DNA of 16,508 bases. Origin: Ochromonadaceae sp. CCMP2298. Its lineage: Eukaryota; Sar; Synurophyceae; Ochromonadales; Ochromonadaceae. Location of the stretch: NCBI GenBank assembly GCA_026770595.1, contig MU634067.1, positions 1 through 16,508 on the forward strand, given 5' to 3'. The number at the start of each line of letters is the position of its first letter. Position 1 is the stretch's first letter. The notes beneath the pieces are model-generated. The model was not told the DNA's origin, did no database searches, and saw only the letters and a program-made list of their open reading frames with translations. A program made the translations under genes and the position numbers. This document shows positions 13,861 to 16,508 of the stretch, piece by piece.

Positions 13861-15498
13861 ATGAAGGGCCTGCCCTCTACCTGCTGCCAGTGCGGTGTAG
13901 CGCTCAGCTGCACGGTACCGGGCAGGCGCCCGCTGGAGCTGTTCTGCGACTGCTTGGTGGCTCTGTGCAAAGACTGTGGGCTGGCGCAACTGGAGCAGTT
14001 GGCGCGGCACTTCAAAGCCGGCGAACTGTACATTAAGTGTCCGGTGTGCGGGAGCCGATCTTCCAGTGACAAGAACGGATATGTGAGCGACTCCCCCAAG
14101 GCAGCCGCGGAGCTGATGAGGCTGCACAAACTCATCCGCGAGCGCTTCCCTGCTGTGGCCAAAGGTGCGAAGGGGGAGCAGCAGCTGGTGCAGAGGTACC
14201 TGGAGATGGGGTTCAGCGACTGCCCGGGGAACAAAAAGGCGCTCGCACTGTTCATTGCGCGCTGCGAAGACCACCTGCAGAAGCACAGCGGACCTCCGCA
14301 GGCAGGGGATAGCTTGAGCCTGGGCCCTCTGAATCTGCTGTTGAAGACGAACCTTGTGCTAGAGCAGGCGCTGGGGGCTGCAAGTGGGGAGAGGGGCGGG
14401 GACGAGGAGGCGCGTTTCCTGGCTGAGGTCACTACCACCTGCATCACCTGCCAGGCGGTCCTCAAGCAGGGCAACACAGTGCGCGGGGGCAATTGCTCCT
14501 GTGCCAGCAGCTGCTGCCAGCTTTGCACGCGTCGCACTGTGGCGGCTCTGGGCAGTTACGTAAACTGCTGCTTTTGCCGAGATCCGTTGCCTGTCACGAA
14601 CGTCAAGGCTGCTGTGACGCTGCAGAGAGAGCTGCTGCAGTCCCTGATCCTCGACATGACGGGTGGAGCGAAGGCGAAGCTGAAGAGGGCTCAGATATAT
14701 CAGGGGTGCTGGGAACTCAAAGCCATTCGTCTTGTGGACGTGCCTGCAGACTTCCACCTGGACGATCAGGACGCATTCATGAACCTCGATGACGCGCTGC
14801 TGAACCTGGGCCTGGCGCGGATGGGCGCGGAGCTGCAGCGGCGGCAGAGCAGGCAGGCCAAGGCAGACTACCTGCCTCTGGGGCCACTGGGCCGCCTGGG
14901 CATCCGACGCAACGTGTTCCTGGAGTGCGTGCTGGCCGCTATGAAGCCGCCGGGCGGGGAGGAGGAGCTGGATCCGGACGAGGTGTCGCCCCAGGATATG
15001 TACCTGCCCGACCCAGACGCAGAGATAGACGAGATCCGGCCTACGATGCAGGGGTGTGATGCGCTAGGCGGGGATCTAGGGGAGGGCAGGGTGTTGCGGT
15101 TGGCAGAGGGCGAAGACTCTGTGCGCGACCTCTTCCGCCCGCCCTCCGCCTCGACGCCCTGCCCGCACCCCCACTGCTCGGTGGACCCTCAGTGCCCCTT
15201 CTACCTGGCGCAGCACCAAGAGCACTTCCACAGAGGCGCGGGCGCAGTTGGGCAGTGGCAGGAGCAGATGTTGGCCCATCCACAGGGACAGATGGCAGCG
15301 ATCGAGGGAGGGGTGCTGGGGGTGCGCACGCGCTTCGGACAGCACCGGGGCGCAGGAGACGGAGGGGACGAGGGGGGCGCAGGGGATGGCAACGATGAGA
15401 TTCGTTTGACAGCCTTCGAAGTTGACGAGGCGTCGGAGCCACTGCCACCCATATCGCCCCCGCTACCATCACTACAGCTACCTCTACCACTACCATAG
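13861..15498 (+). CDS. Unknown protein with two matched RING-like C4C4 zinc fingers; ends at an in-frame TAG that may be internal
   Basis: 545 codons from the first ATG after an in-frame TGA (13798-13800) to TAG. Family not recognised. Finger 1: Cys8/11, 29/31, 36/39, 60/63. Finger 2: Cys194/197, 212/214, 219/222, 236/239. Both have CxxC, CxC-x4-CxxC, CxxC, as in RING-type cross-braced fingers in which Cys replaces His (C4C4, known from CNOT4); a ubiquitin-ligase role is possible but inferred. Between them, YLEMGFSD...KKALALF (about 114-135) resembles a UBA start, weakly. A third Cys/His cluster lies at 434-456 (CPHPHC, C444, H451/454/456). The C-terminal end is Gly/Asp-rich, then Pro/Leu-rich. 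The same frame stays open after the TAG to the window edge, so the gene may be longer, read through, or broken here. Confidence 0.8.
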   Translation: MKGLPSTCCQCGVALSCTVPGRRPLELFCDCLVALCKDCGLAQLEQLARHFKAGELYIKCPVCGSRSSSDKNGYVSDSPKAAAELMRLHKLIRERFPAVAKGAKGEQQLVQRYLEMGFSDCPGNKKALALFIARCEDHLQKHSGPPQAGDSLSLGPLNLLLKTNLVLEQALGAASGERGGDEEARFLAEVTTTCITCQAVLKQGNTVRGGNCSCASSCCQLCTRRTVAALGSYVNCCFCRDPLPVTNVKAAVTLQRELLQSLILDMTGGAKAKLKRAQIYQGCWELKAIRLVDVPADFHLDDQDAFMNLDDALLNLGLARMGAELQRRQSRQAKADYLPLGPLGRLGIRRNVFLECVLAAMKPPGGEEELDPDEVSPQDMYLPDPDAEIDEIRPTMQGCDALGGDLGEGRVLRLAEGEDSVRDLFRPPSASTPCPHPHCSVDPQCPFYLAQHQEHFHRGAGAVGQWQEQMLAHPQGQMAAIEGGVLGVRTRFGQHRGAGDGGDEGGAGDGNDEIRLTAFEVDEASEPLPPISPPLPSLQLPLPLP

Positions 15499-16508
15499 CC
15501 ACTTCCGCCACAACTACCGCCACAGGCGCCACAACCATCACTAGCGCCCCTGCTAGCACTACCGATCGTCTCCGTGGATCCCTTACTAGCGCTGCAGGCC
15601 CGGATTCCCCGCAAAGCTAATATATTCATAGAGGAGAGCAGCGATGAGGAGGGGGCAGAGCAGGAAGGGGGAGAGGAGGGTGAAGGGGGGGAGGAGGAAT
15701 ACAGCGACGCCGAGGACGAGACGACATCTGAGGTAGAGCGTATGGAGAGTGTGTTTGAGGAGGAGAGAGGCAGACAGGAGGCTGCTGCGGCTGCCAGGAA
15801 GGCTCGTCTCGATGCAGTACAGGAGAACTGGAACATGCACTACGCAGCCACCAGCGGCGACGGCAGTGGTGGCTGGGACGGTGGTGCAGTGCCTTCTGAA
15901 CCAGAGCCAGCTACCGCCCAGCAAGCCCTGCAGCACGACCGCCAGCAACAGCAATTGCACGAACCACAGCAACCACAGCAGCAAGTCAAGCCGCAGCAGC
16001 GCTTTCCCGTGCTGCCGGAGCTGGACGTGGCGTACGAAGCCTTGCCAGACGCCGCCACTATCCAGTACGAGATCGTGTTCCAGGCGGGGAACGTCCGCGG
16101 CAAGCGGGGTCGGCAGAGAGCCGGTGCGGATATCAACTCCGAGGCTGGGGGGGGAGGGGAGGGAGGGGAGGGGGTACAGCAGAGCCTCACCCAGAGCCGC
16201 GAGTTCTTCCTGGTATACCCCCCAGGCACGCTCAAGCTCTCCGCACACGGGACGCTCCTCGCAGACTCACCCAGCGGCTCCAGCAGTGTCGCCAGTAGAG
16301 GTTCGGCGCCAGTGGAGCCCAGCACTAGCACCCTGCTGCAGATGCCTGTGTCGGTCCTGTCTGGGCGGTCCGAGATCCTGACTGTGTGGAAGAAGATCTG
16401 CCAGCCGCGTATGGGCTTCAGGGGCAGGATCGTGCGGTGGCGCGCAGAGGGCGGCAGTCTGCTTCAAGCAAGGGAGTCCTTCGAGCACTACGACATCAGA
16501 CACACCTC
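15499..16508 (+). CDS. Partial coding frame, probable continuation of the RING-like gene beyond the TAG; runs off the window
   Basis: 336 codons plus two bases with no stop, in the same frame as 13861-15498. It opens PLPPQLPPQAPQP, continuing the Pro/Leu composition before the TAG. Then come an acidic stretch (15631-15768, Glu/Gly/Asp-rich, ESSDEE at 15634-15651), a basic short helix (AAARKARLDAVQENW), a Gln-rich run (about 15919-15999), and more ordered sequence with alternating hydrophobics (IQYEIVFQAGNV, SREFFLVYPPGTLKLS, EILTVWKKICQPRMGF) to the edge. The frame looks coding because low-complexity and folded segments alternate and GC-rich third positions persist. Family not recognised. If it is a separate gene, the first ATG is at 15742. 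No 3' end in the window. Confidence 0.65.

Noticed and set aside
15496-15498. Reassigned genetic code with UAG read as glutamine
   Set aside because: CDK, UBR and J-protein genes all end with TAG; the UBR stop falls just where the UBR1 family ends, so UAG works as a stop here.
15404-15498. Intron that removes the TAG
   Set aside because: Candidate donors (GTTTGAC, GTTGACG, GTGCTGG, GTGCGCA) are unlike the GTAAGT/GTGAGT/GTGAGG donors of the confirmed introns. Not excluded, only unsupported.
15586-16248. 220-codon minus-strand open frame opposite the partial 3' gene
   Set aside because: Leu/Ser/Cys-rich antisense translation of Glu/Gln/Gly codons. The plus-strand frame is open across the whole region and continues the upstream gene.
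1-16508. tRNA, rRNA, CRISPR array, transposon or viral element
   Set aside because: No tRNA arm signatures, spacer-repeat array, transposase motif, terminal repeats or rRNA-like sequence were seen on either strand by eye.

Overview
This is eukaryotic nuclear DNA from a microalga, GC-rich in its genes and more AT-rich between them. The evidence is spliceosomal GT-AG introns of 67 to 109 bases, typical eukaryotic protein families (a PSTAIRE cyclin-dependent kinase, a giant UBR-type E3 ubiquitin ligase, a J-domain protein, an acyl-protein thioesterase), and no operon-like spacing. The fibrillin-like protein at 2382-2969 starts with a signal peptide followed at once by Ala-Ser-Phe and a basic Ser/Arg/Pro stretch. 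That is the plastid address used in algae with a complex red plastid (stramenopiles, haptophytes, cryptophytes), so I infer such an alga. The species cannot be told from this window.

Layout: 1-457, 5' flank of the kinase gene. 458-1502 (+), two-exon CDK. 1503-2381, intergenic. 2382-2969 (+), fibrillin-like plastid protein. 3125-10906 (-), one uninterrupted 2593-codon UBR1-type N-recognin, convergent with the fibrillin gene. 10907-11108, a tandemly duplicated ~100-bp leader directly upstream of the UBR start codon. 11414-12355 (+), J-domain protein, divergent from UBR. 12627-13591 (-), three-exon acyl-protein thioesterase with an N-terminal signal-like segment, convergent with the J-protein gene. 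13592-13860, AT-rich divergent promoter region with a 9-bp inverted repeat. 13861 to the window end (+), a protein I do not recognise, with two RING-like zinc fingers of matching spacing.

Three points deserve a second look. First, the unknown RING-like gene is open in one frame from 13861 to the window edge except for a single TAG at 15496-15498, inside a Pro/Leu/Gln-rich stretch; three neighbouring genes use TAG as a genuine terminator. Second, the RING finger of the UBR ligase is split by an SH3b-like module of about 60 residues between its first CxxC pair and its CxHxxH core. Third, the UBR gene has a duplicated leader able to form nested stems.

The genes do not form a pathway. Two encode probable ubiquitin-system proteins (UBR ligase, RING-like protein) and one a chaperone partner, but their separate, often divergent promoters do not imply co-regulation.
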